This document shows positions 24,455 to 32,264 of a DNA stretch of 64,000 nucleotides, piece after piece. The DNA comes from Acidimangrovimonas sediminis (GTDB lineage: Bacteria > Pseudomonadota > Alphaproteobacteria > Rhodobacterales > Rhodobacteraceae): NCBI RefSeq assembly GCF_002871005.1, contig NZ_PHSN01000005.1, positions 248,001-312,000 of the forward strand. The letters run 5' to 3'. A program made the translations under genes and the position numbers. Below the pieces are notes generated by a model. That model had not been told where the DNA came from. It ran no database searches and saw only the letters and a program-made list of their open reading frames with translations. The first letter of the stretch is position 1. Each line of letters begins with the position of its first letter.

Positions 24455-25324
24455 TCAGCCCCCGCCGGAATAGGCGAGGTAGGAATGCATCAGGCTGCCC
24501 GCCAGCATGTACCAGCCGTCGATCAGCACGAAGAAGATCACCTTGAAGGGTAGCGAAATCATGACCGGCGGCAGCATCATCATGCCCGCGCTCATCAGCA
24601 CCGAGGCGACGATCAGGTCGATCGCGATGAAGGGCAGATAGATCAGGAAGCCGATGGTGAAGGCGCGGCGCAATTCCGAGATCATGAAGGCGGGCACGAG
24701 GACACGCCAGCTGGCCTGATCCGGCGTCGCGGGTGGAGGCGGGGCGGGCTGGGCCTCTGCGCTGCCGGCGGGCTGCGGACGGGTCAGGTCCTCGAACAGC
24801 GCGATGTCCTTGGGCCGGGTGTTGACGAACATGAAGGCCTTGAACGGCGCGCCGATCAGGGGAAATGCCTGTTCCTCGGTGATCCGGTTCTGCATCAGGG
24901 GCTGGACGCCCCTCGTCCAGGAATCGTTGAACACCGGCTGCATGACGAAGAAGGTCATGAAGAGGGCCATCGCCGACAGCACCATGTTCGGTGGCGTCTG
25001 GTTCAGCCCGAGGGCCGAGCGCAGCATGGAAAACACGATGACGAAGCGGGTGAAGGAGGTCATCACGACCAAAAGACCCGGCGCGATGGAAAGCACCGTC
25101 ATCAGCGCGACGAGCTGAAGGATCCGCCCCGAAAGCGAGGCGGTGGAGGCCGGGTCCGCCTGCGTGCCCCCCAGCGATTGCGACAGCCCGTTCAGAAGCT
25201 GCCCGGCGCCGGCGGCGAAACTCCCGTCCGGGCCCGCCGCCGCGGCCTGTGCCCATGCGGCCCCGGCCGCCAGCGAAAGCGGCAGGGCAAGGGAAAGCAG
25301 AAGAAGGGGGCGGGCGGGGCGCAT
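24455..25324 (-). CDS. fliP: Flagellar export gate protein FliP
   Basis: A 289-residue inner-membrane protein of the flagellar type III export gate. It has a signal peptide (about 1-25) and the FliP motifs LVALMTVLSIAPGLLVVMTSFTRFVIVFSMLRSALGLNQTPPNMVL (about 71-116) and the C-terminal IGFLIYLPFIAIDLIVASVLMSAGMMMLPPVMISLPFKVIFFVLIDGW (about 221-268). A Pro/Ala-rich insert (about 183-203) sits in the loop between them. FliQ and FliR, its usual neighbours, are not here. Its start lies 1 base after fliN. Confidence 0.96.
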   Translation of the reverse strand: MRPARPLLLLSLALPLSLAAGAAWAQAAAAGPDGSFAAGAGQLLNGLSQSLGGTQADPASTASLSGRILQLVALMTVLSIAPGLLVVMTSFTRFVIVFSMLRSALGLNQTPPNMVLSAMALFMTFFVMQPVFNDSWTRGVQPLMQNRITEEQAFPLIGAPFKAFMFVNTRPKDIALFEDLTRPQPAGSAEAQPAPPPPATPDQASWRVLVPAFMISELRRAFTIGFLIYLPFIAIDLIVASVLMSAGMMMLPPVMISLPFKVIFFVLIDGWYMLAGSLMHSYLAYSGGG

Positions 25325-25325
25325 G

Positions 25326-25745
25326 TCAGCCGGCGCGGTTCGAGACGTAATCCTTGACGATCTCGGTCAGGGTCACGCCGATCCGGTTCTCGCCCACCTT
25401 CACCAGATCGCCACGCGCGACGAGACGGTCGTTGATCATCACGTCCACTGGCTGGCCGATCTTCTTGTCGAGCTCGATCACCGAGCCGCGCGACAAGGAC
25501 AGGAGCTGCGAGATCGGCATCCGGGCATGGCCCAGCACGATCTGGACATTCAGCCCCACGTTCAGCATGGCATTGATGTTGTGCCCGCCGTCCTCGGCCG
25601 CCTGCGCGCCGACCATCGACTCGATCACCGTGCCGGGAACAGTGTCGGCCACTGTTCCAGCCACTGTGCCGGGTTGGGGGGCGGCCGGCACCTCGAGCGG
25701 GGCTGCGGCTTCGGTCTGCTGGGCTGTCTCGGGGGTGTCGGACAT
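25326..25745 (-). CDS. fliN: Flagellar motor switch protein FliN
   Basis: A 139-residue FliN. A Pro/Ala/Thr-rich N-terminal tail with a PGTVAGTVADTVPGTV repeat (about 24-40) precedes the SpoA domain (about 60-135): VGLNVQIVLGHARMPISQLLSLSRGSVIELDKKIGQPVDV and ARGDLVKVGENRIGVTLTEIV. It forms the lower C ring with FliM and FliG. AGGAGG lies 8 bases before ATG 25745, which overlaps the fliH stop by 1 base (TGATG). Confidence 0.94.
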   Translation of the reverse strand: MSDTPETAQQTEAAAPLEVPAAPQPGTVAGTVADTVPGTVIESMVGAQAAEDGGHNINAMLNVGLNVQIVLGHARMPISQLLSLSRGSVIELDKKIGQPVDVMINDRLVARGDLVKVGENRIGVTLTEIVKDYVSNRAG

Positions 25746-26431
25746 CACCTTGTCCTCCTGGTCGACGCGTCGGTGGGTTCGGGCGTTGCGGGGGCGGTCG
25801 CGTCGGCGGTCGCCTGCTTCAGCGCGGCGAGGATCGCGTCGCAGACATCGGCATAGCTGTATTCGGCATAGCCGTCGTCCCAGGCGACATGCGCCGCACC
25901 GGGGGCGAGCGAGGCGTCGGCGACCACCTCGACCTGCTGGGTGCCCAGCCGTTCGGCGGTCATCGCCTTCAGCTCCGGTTCCATCAGGTCGCGGGTCGTG
26001 GGCGCAAGGCGGACGCGCAGGCGCGGGCTGCCCAGCGTGAGCTTCATCAGCCGGCGCACCTCGTCCGCCGCGGCCTCGGCCGAGCGGCGGGCGACGAAAT
26101 CAGGCAGCACCTTCTCGGCGACCGAGAGCACGAAATCCACCAGCTGCGCCTCGAGCGCGGCGCGGTGGGTCAGGCGCTCGGCCAGGAGCCGGTCGATCCG
26201 GGGAGCGAGGGCCTCGTAGGCGTCGGCCCGCCGCGCCTCGATCCGGGCCATGGCGGCGGCCTCGCCTTCGGCGCGCCCGGTCTCCAGCCCCCGTTCATGC
26301 GCCAGCTTCGCCGCGGCCTCGGCGGCGGCCGACAGATCTTCGGGGGTGTAGATCGCGGCGCGGACGCGGGCGGCCTCGCGCGCCTCGGCCTCGATCTCGG
26401 CGTCGAAATCGCGGTGGAACACGGATGTCAT
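25745..26431 (-). CDS. fliH: Flagellar export ATPase regulator FliH
   Basis: A 228-residue FliH-type protein. A long acidic/Ala-rich helical N-terminus with coiled-coil character (about 8-95: DAEIEAEAREAARVRAAIY, AERGLETGRAEGEAAAMARIEARRADAYEALAPRID) precedes the FliH/HrpE domain (about 100-205) with LVDFVLSVAEKVLPD and the C-terminal WDDGYAEYSYADVCDAI. It docks the export ATPase FliI at the C ring through FliN, its downstream neighbour. It overlaps fliF by 4 bases. The C-terminal tail is Thr/Ala-rich and varies within the family. Confidence 0.9.
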   Translation of the reverse strand: MTSVFHRDFDAEIEAEAREAARVRAAIYTPEDLSAAAEAAAKLAHERGLETGRAEGEAAAMARIEARRADAYEALAPRIDRLLAERLTHRAALEAQLVDFVLSVAEKVLPDFVARRSAEAAADEVRRLMKLTLGSPRLRVRLAPTTRDLMEPELKAMTAERLGTQQVEVVADASLAPGAAHVAWDDGYAEYSYADVCDAILAALKQATADATAPATPEPTDASTRRTR

Positions 26432-28197
26432 TTCGCCGGAGCCTCCTCTGCCAGCCAGCTGCGCAGGATCTTCATCGCCTCGTTCGGGTCGTCGTCGACG
26501 AAGCGGCGGATCGCGTCGACGCGGCGCTTGAGCTTGCCGCCGTGGATCGTCAGGGCGCCCATGAACTCGTCTTCCTCGGGGTCGTAGGCATCCAGTGCGG
26601 GCGGTGCGGGCGCGGGCCGGGTGCGGGCCGCAGCCACCGTCGCCGAGGGTTGCACGGGCTCGGGCCGGGGCGCGGCGGGCAGGCCGCCGGGCCGGGCCGG
26701 AGCAGCCGGCAATTGCGCGGGAGGCGCACCCGGTTCCAGCGTGGCGGGCGCCTCCTCGGCCGCGGCCTCCTCGGCCTTGCCCAGCCGCGCCAGCATCGGT
26801 CGCACGCCGAAGATCAGCGCCAGCGCCACCACCGCCAGCCCCACCAGCCAGCGCAGGATCGCCACCGCGTTGTTCGACAGCCGCTGCATCAGTGTGGGGC
26901 CCACGGGTTCGCCCACGTCCATCGAGTAATCCATGAACCTCAGACTATCCACCGACACCGTATCGCCCCGCTTGGCGTCATAGCCGATCGCCGATTCCAC
27001 AAGGCTTTGCAGGCGCTTGACCTCTTCGGGCGGGCGTTCCTTGTAGGTCACGGCGCCGTCCTTGCCGACGTCGTAGATGCCGTTCACCAGCACCGCGACC
27101 GAGATCCGCTTGATCGCGCCCGCCTCGGTCGTGGTCTGGGACCGGGTCGAGCCGATCTCGTAGGTGGTTTGCTCGTTGGTCTTCGACGAGGCGTTCGAAT
27201 TCGCCGGTTGCTGCCCCTGCGGGCCCTGCAGGGCGGGGGGCAGGTTGGCGCCGACGCCGACTTGCCCGTCGGCCTTGCTGTCCTGCGCCTTCGACTGGCT
27301 GGTCGAGGTCGAGCGCACCACCTGCTGGTCGGGGTTGTAGCTTTGGCTCACCGTCACGTTGCGCGAATGGTCGAGGCTGACGGAGACCTGCACCCGCGCA
27401 TTCCCTGCGCCGACCCGGGCCGAGAGGATCTGTTCGATGTTGCGCGCCATCCGGTCTTCGAGCGCGGATTTCGACCCGTCGAGCGATACGCCATCCTCGC
27501 CCGTGCCGTCCTCGGCCAGGATCGTGTCGCCGCGGGCCGAAAGCACCGTGACCCGCCCGGGCGACATGTTCGCCACCGCCGTGGCGATCAGGTTGCGGAT
27601 CGCCAGCGCCTGCCGACGGCTGACCGTGTGGTTCGCCGCCGCCCGCACGATAACCGAGGCCGACGGGTCCGGCGCGCTGCGCGAGAAGGCCTCGCGCTCG
27701 GGCAGGACAAGGTGCACCCGCGCGCTCTGGATGCCATCCAGCGTCTGGATGGAGCGCGACAGTTCCCCCTCCATCGCGCGCAGCCGGTTGATATGCTGCA
27801 TGAAGGAATTCATGCCGAGGCCGGTGGAATTGTCGAACAGCTCCCACCCCGGTTCGCCGTCCGAGGGCAGGCCCTTCTCGGCCAGCGCCATGCGCGCGCG
27901 GGCGACATCGGGGCGCGGCACGGAAACGCTGGCGCCGTCGGTGCTCACCTTGCTTTCGATCCCCGCCTTGTCGAGGGCGTCGACCATCGAGGCCGCCGAG
28001 GCGGGCGAGAGCTGGGAATAGAGCACGGTGTAATCGGGCGCGGTCAGAAGCGACAGGCCGAAGACCAGCGCCGCGACGATGCCGAGGCCCGCGCCGCCCA
28101 ACATCGCAAGCCGTCGTGTGCCCAGGGACCGGAGATTGTCGAGGATCTGATTCACGTTGCCGCTTCCGTCGGGGCCCGGCACCGGCGCGGGCTGCAT
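26428..28197 (-). CDS. fliF: Flagellar MS-ring protein FliF
   Basis: A 589-residue FliF with both membrane helices (about 32-51 and 446-465). The YscJ/FliF part includes LYSQLSPASAASMVDALDKAGIESKVS and LFDNSTGLGMNSFMQHINRLRAMEGELSRSIQTLDGIQSARVHLVLPERE (about 119-168). The cytoplasmic C-terminus (about 545-585, RRVDAIRRFVDDDPNEAMKILRSWL) is the FliG-binding tail. A Pro/Ala linker of about 80 residues precedes it. It is the first gene of its operon and divergent from fliL, with an AT-rich intergenic region between. Confidence 0.96.
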   Translation of the reverse strand: MQPAPVPGPDGSGNVNQILDNLRSLGTRRLAMLGGAGLGIVAALVFGLSLLTAPDYTVLYSQLSPASAASMVDALDKAGIESKVSTDGASVSVPRPDVARARMALAEKGLPSDGEPGWELFDNSTGLGMNSFMQHINRLRAMEGELSRSIQTLDGIQSARVHLVLPEREAFSRSAPDPSASVIVRAAANHTVSRRQALAIRNLIATAVANMSPGRVTVLSARGDTILAEDGTGEDGVSLDGSKSALEDRMARNIEQILSARVGAGNARVQVSVSLDHSRNVTVSQSYNPDQQVVRSTSTSQSKAQDSKADGQVGVGANLPPALQGPQGQQPANSNASSKTNEQTTYEIGSTRSQTTTEAGAIKRISVAVLVNGIYDVGKDGAVTYKERPPEEVKRLQSLVESAIGYDAKRGDTVSVDSLRFMDYSMDVGEPVGPTLMQRLSNNAVAILRWLVGLAVVALALIFGVRPMLARLGKAEEAAAEEAPATLEPGAPPAQLPAAPARPGGLPAAPRPEPVQPSATVAAARTRPAPAPPALDAYDPEEDEFMGALTIHGGKLKRRVDAIRRFVDDDPNEAMKILRSWLAEEAPAK

Positions 28198-28307
28198 GGA
28201 TTTAGGCTAATCTATTCTTGTTTAGAAAGTAAAGATTAAGTTTATACTTGATTTACGGCGCGATTCCAGCGAGATGTGTCCAAGAACAGAAAGGATCCGG
28301 GGCTATC

Positions 28308-28853
28308 ATGCCGCTTGCCGCGACAGACGAGGAGTTCCAGCCGCCGCAGCGGGGCGGGCTGCTTGGCGGCCGGCGCGGCATGATGCTGGCGGCGATCGGC
28401 GCCGGCGCGATCGCGCTGGGTCTGGGCGGCTGGCTCGGGTTCGCGGGGCGCGGCGGCGCGGGCGCTTCGGGGGATGTGGCCAGCGCCCAGACGGCGGCGC
28501 AACATGGCACGGCCACGGCACCCGCGGCGGGTGATCCGCTGATGCTGGCTTTCGACGACATCGTCGTGAACGTCGCGGGGGAGACGGCGCGGGGCCAGCA
28601 GACCCAGCGCATCCTGAAGATCGGTTTCGACCTCGTCTATGGTGGCACCGCGCCCGAGGCGATGGCGGTGAACCAGCGCAAGGCCTTCCTGCGTGATGCC
28701 TTCATCTCGTACCTGCGCCAGCTGCACGAGTCCGACCTGCGCGGCTCGGATGGGCTGTTCCTGCTCAAGGCCGAGCTTCTCAAGCGTGCCCGGGCCGTGG
28801 TCGGCAACGACGCGCCGAAGGAGCTGCTGATCACCGACCTGGTGATGCAATGA
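28308..28853 (+). CDS. fliL: Flagellar basal-body protein FliL
   Basis: A 181-residue FliL: a basic cytoplasmic start (RGGLLGGRRG), one membrane helix (about 25-45), a Gly/Ala-rich linker and the periplasmic FliL domain (about 75-181). This shows DIVVNVAG, RILKIGFDLVYGG, NQRKAFLRDAFISYLRQLHESDLRGSDGLFLLKAELLKRARAVVG and LLITDLVMQ. It surrounds the stator units and stabilises them. It heads the plus-strand operon fliL-fliM-DUF6468-like-motE and overlaps fliM by 4 bases. Confidence 0.94.
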   Translation: MPLAATDEEFQPPQRGGLLGGRRGMMLAAIGAGAIALGLGGWLGFAGRGGAGASGDVASAQTAAQHGTATAPAAGDPLMLAFDDIVVNVAGETARGQQTQRILKIGFDLVYGGTAPEAMAVNQRKAFLRDAFISYLRQLHESDLRGSDGLFLLKAELLKRARAVVGNDAPKELLITDLVMQ

Positions 28854-29818
28854 GCGGGGTGACGGAAAGCCATGTGGCGGGGAGCGGGGAGGGCGCTGCG
28901 GCGGCGCCGCTGGAAGAGGAGATTATCCGGCGCGCCACCCTGAACTATGAGCCGATGCCCATGCTCGAGGTCATCGCGGGGCGCCTTGCGCTGTCCCTCG
29001 CGGGATCTCTGAAGACGCTGACGGCGGCCTTGGCAGAAGCGAAACTGGAACGGTTCCAGTATCTTGCATACCGCGATGCGATGGCGGCGCTTCCCGGGCA
29101 CGGGCTGATCGCGGTCTGTCACGCCACGCCATGGGACGACAGCCTGCTGATCTCGATGGATGCGGGTTTCCTGTTCACTGCGCTGGAACTGATGCTGGGC
29201 GGACGCGCCGACCGGGTCACGCCGCGGCCCGCGGGCAGCGGTTTTACCTCGATCGAGCGACGGATGGGGCAGCGGCTGGCGGAGTTGGTGTTGAAAGACC
29301 TTGCCGAGGGGATCCGGCAGGTGTCGGAGGTCGCGCTCTCGGTCGAGCGGATGGAGGCGAACCCCGCCTTCGCCATGGTCGCCCAACCGGGCAGCCCGGC
29401 GGTGCTGATCAGCCTCGACATCGGGTTCGAGGGCAGCCGCGGGCGCATCGACATTGTCATCCCCTACGACACGATCGACCCGATCCGCCCGCTGCTGACC
29501 AAGGTGTTTTACGGTGAGCGGCTGGGCGGCGACGACGCCTGGCGCCGGCACCTGTCGGACCGGATCGAGGATTCGACGGTGACGCTGACCGCGCTGTTGC
29601 ACGAGCGCGCCTTTCCGATGGCCGATGTGCTGGGCTGGCGCGTCGGCGACACGGTCGACCTTCTCTTGTCCGATGATCAGCCCGTGACGATGCTCTGCGC
29701 CGGGCAGCCGATGTTCCTCGGGGCGATGGGCAAGCGGCAGAACGGATCGGCGGCGGTACGGGTGACTGAAGACCTGAACGGACGTAAAGGATTGAAGAAT
29801 GATCTCGACGGTGATTAA
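28850..29818 (+). CDS. fliM: Flagellar motor switch protein FliM
   Basis: A 322-residue FliM. The CheC-like middle domain is seen at about 45-230 (DSLLISMDAGFLFTALELMLGG, SIERRMGQRLAELVLKDLAEGI) and the C-terminal SpoA domain at about 245-310 (MADVLGWRVGDTVDLLLSDDQPVTMLCAGQPMFLGAMGKRQNGSAAVRV). The usual N-terminal CheY-binding motif (LSQxEIDALL) is absent: the N-terminus reads EEEIIRRATLNYEPMPMLEVI. This is common in CtrA-controlled alphaproteobacterial motors but means CheY must bind elsewhere. It overlaps fliL by 4 bases and the next gene by 20. Confidence 0.92.
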   Translation: MSGVTESHVAGSGEGAAAAPLEEEIIRRATLNYEPMPMLEVIAGRLALSLAGSLKTLTAALAEAKLERFQYLAYRDAMAALPGHGLIAVCHATPWDDSLLISMDAGFLFTALELMLGGRADRVTPRPAGSGFTSIERRMGQRLAELVLKDLAEGIRQVSEVALSVERMEANPAFAMVAQPGSPAVLISLDIGFEGSRGRIDIVIPYDTIDPIRPLLTKVFYGERLGGDDAWRRHLSDRIEDSTVTLTALLHERAFPMADVLGWRVGDTVDLLLSDDQPVTMLCAGQPMFLGAMGKRQNGSAAVRVTEDLNGRKGLKNDLDGD

Positions 29819-30347
29819 CCTGCTGATCCTTGTTTTGCTTGTGGGCGTGATGGGGTATGCGGTGCTTCTGTCGCGCCGCGTGTCGCGCCTGATGGCTGCG
29901 CTCGACGCGCTGGGGCCGATGGTGTCTGCCTTCTCGGATGCGGTCGACAAGTCGGAGCGGTCGGTCGCCGACCTGCGTGGCGCCGCCGACGAGGCGACGG
30001 CGCGTGCGGCGGGCGAGGGGGGCCATCCGGCGGCGGACCAGGCGGCGGCGCGTGATCTTGCGGCGCGGGCCGCGGTCGAGGCGACCGCCCTGCAGGAGGC
30101 AGCCGCGCCGGTCTCGTTCCATTCGGTCCGCCGGCGCCCGGTCGCGGGGATGACCCGGCTGGGCGGCAAGTCCGAGCTGGTGAAAAGCTTCTTCGACCGT
30201 GGCCGCGGCCTGGACCGCGCGCCCGACCGTGCGCCCGACCGCGCTCTGGACCGAGGGGAGGAGCGCCGCAGGGACCGCGCCCCCGACTGGGCCCCCGACT
30301 GGCCCTCCGACTGGGCGGCCGAACGCCGACCGGCCGGCGCGGTCTGA
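29799..30347 (+). CDS. DUF6468-like single-pass membrane protein after fliM
   Basis: A 182-residue protein with an N-terminal membrane helix (about 6-24, INLLILVLLVGVMGYAVLL), a helical segment (about 25-65, LSRRVSRLMAALDALGPMVSAF) and a long tail. The N-terminal 65 residues resemble DUF6468, found beside fliM in alphaproteobacteria; this is recognition by eye. The tail contains a basic region (about 108-130) and a charged Asp-Arg-Ala-Pro repeat that changes to Asp-Trp repeats (about 140-176). Its ATG lies inside the fliM end (20-base overlap) with GGA upstream. Function unknown; a motor accessory is likely by position. Confidence 0.75.
   Translation: MISTVINLLILVLLVGVMGYAVLLSRRVSRLMAALDALGPMVSAFSDAVDKSERSVADLRGAADEATARAAGEGGHPAADQAAARDLAARAAVEATALQEAAAPVSFHSVRRRPVAGMTRLGGKSELVKSFFDRGRGLDRAPDRAPDRALDRGEERRRDRAPDWAPDWPSDWAAERRPAGAV
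30216..30321 (+). repeat. Short coding repeats (Asp-Arg-Ala-Pro / Asp-Trp units) in the DUF6468-like gene
   Basis: About nine 12-base imperfect units encode DRAPDRAPDRALDR, then DRAPDWAPDWPSDW. The repeat keeps frame and gives a strongly charged C-terminal tail. Confidence 0.75.
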
Positions 30348-30368
30348 TAAGGGGGGCTGGGTCTTACG

Positions 30369-31019
30369 ATGCTGCGCCTCACGCCGTTGAAGCTGATGAT
30401 CGGGCTCCTTGCCGCCGCAGGCGCCGCCAAGGCGGCGACCAGCTTGCCCTTGCCCGCCGTCGGACAGGGACCGGAGCGGCTGTTCCTCGCCTCGGCCGCG
30501 GCCCCGGCGGAGGCAGCGCCCGCAGGCGCCCCGAATGGCCAGGCGGCGGCCAGTGCCGCGGCCCCCGCCGATCCCGCGACCTGCGCCACGCCGGAGGCGC
30601 TGTTGCAGTCGATCCGGCAGGAGCGGGCGCTGATCGCCAGGCAGAAGGCCGCGCTCGACGATCGCGAATCCAAGCTTGCGCTGGCCCGGCAGGGGATCTC
30701 GGCCGAGACGGCGCGGCTCACCCGGCTCAAGACCCAGGTCGAGGGCCTTCTGAAGAAGGTGACCGACGCCCATGATGCCGACCTCGACCGGCTGGTGAAG
30801 CTCTACCAGGCGATGAAGCCGCAGCAGGCGGCGCAGATCCTCAACACCATGGATCTGGAGGTGACGGTGATGGTGCTGTCGACCATGAACGAGCGTGCGG
30901 CGGCCCCGATCATGGCGCAGATGACGCCGGATCGGGTGCAGGCCGTGTCGAAGATCATCCTCGAGCGATCCAAGCTGCCCGGCGACCAGAACGTGGTGCG
31001 CGTCAAGCTGGGGAACTGA
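30369..31019 (+). CDS. motE: MotE-family (MgtE N-domain) motor chaperone
   Basis: A 216-residue secreted protein: signal or anchor helix (about 8-23), an Ala/Pro-rich stretch, a coiled coil (about 85-135: RQERALIARQKAALDDRESKLALARQGISAETARLTRLKTQVEGLLKKV) and a C-terminal MgtE-N-like domain (about 140-205: LVKLYQAMKPQQAAQILNTMDLEVTVMVLSTMNERAAAPIMAQMTPDRV). In S. meliloti MotE is a periplasmic chaperone that targets and folds MotC; a role here is likely, though no motC is recognised in the window. It closes the fliL-fliM operon. Confidence 0.88.
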   Translation: MLRLTPLKLMIGLLAAAGAAKAATSLPLPAVGQGPERLFLASAAAPAEAAPAGAPNGQAAASAAAPADPATCATPEALLQSIRQERALIARQKAALDDRESKLALARQGISAETARLTRLKTQVEGLLKKVTDAHDADLDRLVKLYQAMKPQQAAQILNTMDLEVTVMVLSTMNERAAAPIMAQMTPDRVQAVSKIILERSKLPGDQNVVRVKLGN

Positions 31020-31183
31020 GCGGCGCCCCGCCGCGGCGCCAGCCGGAGGGGGCTTGCCACCCCCCGCCATGTGGGGGAGAACTTGCCCAGTCGCCGCGCG
31101 TCCGCCCGCGGGCCGGCGCGTCGGAGGAGGAAGTTCACGTGGCTCGGGCGCTGCCGGGGCCTCAGACCCTGAGGAGGGAGAGG

Positions 31184-32185
31184 ATGGCGAACGAGTTCAA
31201 GGCACTGGTGGTCCGCAAGGATGACGAGGGAAAGACCCGCGCAGGCGTCGAGACCATCACCGAGGATCAGCTGCCCGAGGGCGACGTGCTTGTCCAGGTC
31301 GGCTATTCGACGCTGAACTACAAGGACGGCCTTTGCATTGGCCCCGGCGGCGGCCTTGTCCGGACCTATCCGCATGTTCCCGGCATTGATTTCGCGGGCA
31401 CGGTCGAGGCTTCGACCGACGACCGCTACAAGCCCGGCGACGCGGTGGTGCTGACCGGCTGGCGCGTGGGCGAGAACCGCTGGGGCGGGTATGCGCAGAA
31501 GGCGCGGGTGCCCGCCGACATGCTGGTGCCGCTGCCGGACGGGCTTACGACGCGCGATGCGATGGCGGTGGGCACCGCCGGCCTGACGGCGATGCTGGCT
31601 GTCATGGCGCTCGAGGATCACGGGCTTACCCCCGAGAAGGGCACGGTGCTGGTGACCGGCGCCGCTGGGGGCGTCGGCTCGGTCGCGGTGGCAATCCTTG
31701 CCCGGCTCGGCTACCAGGTTGCCGCGGTCACCGGACGGCCCGAGCAGGCGGATTACCTCAAGGGGCTTGGCGCGGCGGAGATCGTGCCGCGCGACGAACT
31801 GACCGAGGTGACCCGCAAGCCGCTGGAAGGCGAACGCTGGGCCGGGTGCATCGACGCGGTGGCGGGCGCCATGCTTGGCCGGGTGCTCAAGCAGATCAGC
31901 TATGGCGGGTCGGTCGCTGCGATCGGCCTTGCCGGGGGGGCTGCGATCGAGGGCGCGCTGATCACGCCCTTCATCCTGCGCGGGGTGAACCTTCTGGGCA
32001 TCGACAGCGTGATGCAGCCCTACGACGCCCGTGTCCGCGCCTGGGGCCGTATCGCCGCCGACCTGCCGATGGACAAGCTGCACGAGATGATCCAGCCGGC
32101 CACCCTGGCCGATCTGCCCGACCTCGGCGCCGCCATCCTCAAGGGGCAGGTCAAGGGCCGGGTCGTCGTCGACGTCAACGCCTGA
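31184..32185 (+). CDS. acuI: Acrylyl-CoA reductase (NADPH) AcuI
   Basis: A 333-residue zinc-free medium-chain dehydrogenase/reductase of the YhdH/AcuI type, reducing acrylyl-CoA to propionyl-CoA; in Rhodobacterales it detoxifies acrylate from DMSP and serves 3-hydroxypropionate assimilation. Visible are the N-terminal GroES-like part (STLNYKDGLCIGPGGGLVRTYPHVPGIDFAGTVE, about 45-78), the NADPH site VLVTGAAGGVGSVAVAI (about 155-171) and IGLAGGAAIEGALITPFILRGVNLLGIDSV. GAGGAGGGAGAGG precedes ATG 31184. It is separate from the flagellar operon and has no obvious partner genes here. Confidence 0.92.
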   Translation: MANEFKALVVRKDDEGKTRAGVETITEDQLPEGDVLVQVGYSTLNYKDGLCIGPGGGLVRTYPHVPGIDFAGTVEASTDDRYKPGDAVVLTGWRVGENRWGGYAQKARVPADMLVPLPDGLTTRDAMAVGTAGLTAMLAVMALEDHGLTPEKGTVLVTGAAGGVGSVAVAILARLGYQVAAVTGRPEQADYLKGLGAAEIVPRDELTEVTRKPLEGERWAGCIDAVAGAMLGRVLKQISYGGSVAAIGLAGGAAIEGALITPFILRGVNLLGIDSVMQPYDARVRAWGRIAADLPMDKLHEMIQPATLADLPDLGAAILKGQVKGRVVVDVNA

Positions 32186-32201
32186 CCGCCCTTCGCACTG
32201 G

Positions 32202-32232
32202 GGCGGCCGCCGCGGCAGATGCGGTGGCCGCC
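32202..32232. terminator. Strong GC hairpin after acuI
   Basis: GGCGGCCGCCGC pairs with GCGGTGGCCGCC around a 7-base loop, 16 bases after the acuI stop. No T-run follows, so termination strength is unclear. Confidence 0.5.
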
Positions 32233-32264
32233 CGACGAGTTTCTCAGACCAGCCGGAACCCCTC

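Noticed and set aside
28204-28256. Full CtrA box between fliF and fliL
   Set aside because: Only one TTAA half-site is present, with no partner at 7 bases on either side.
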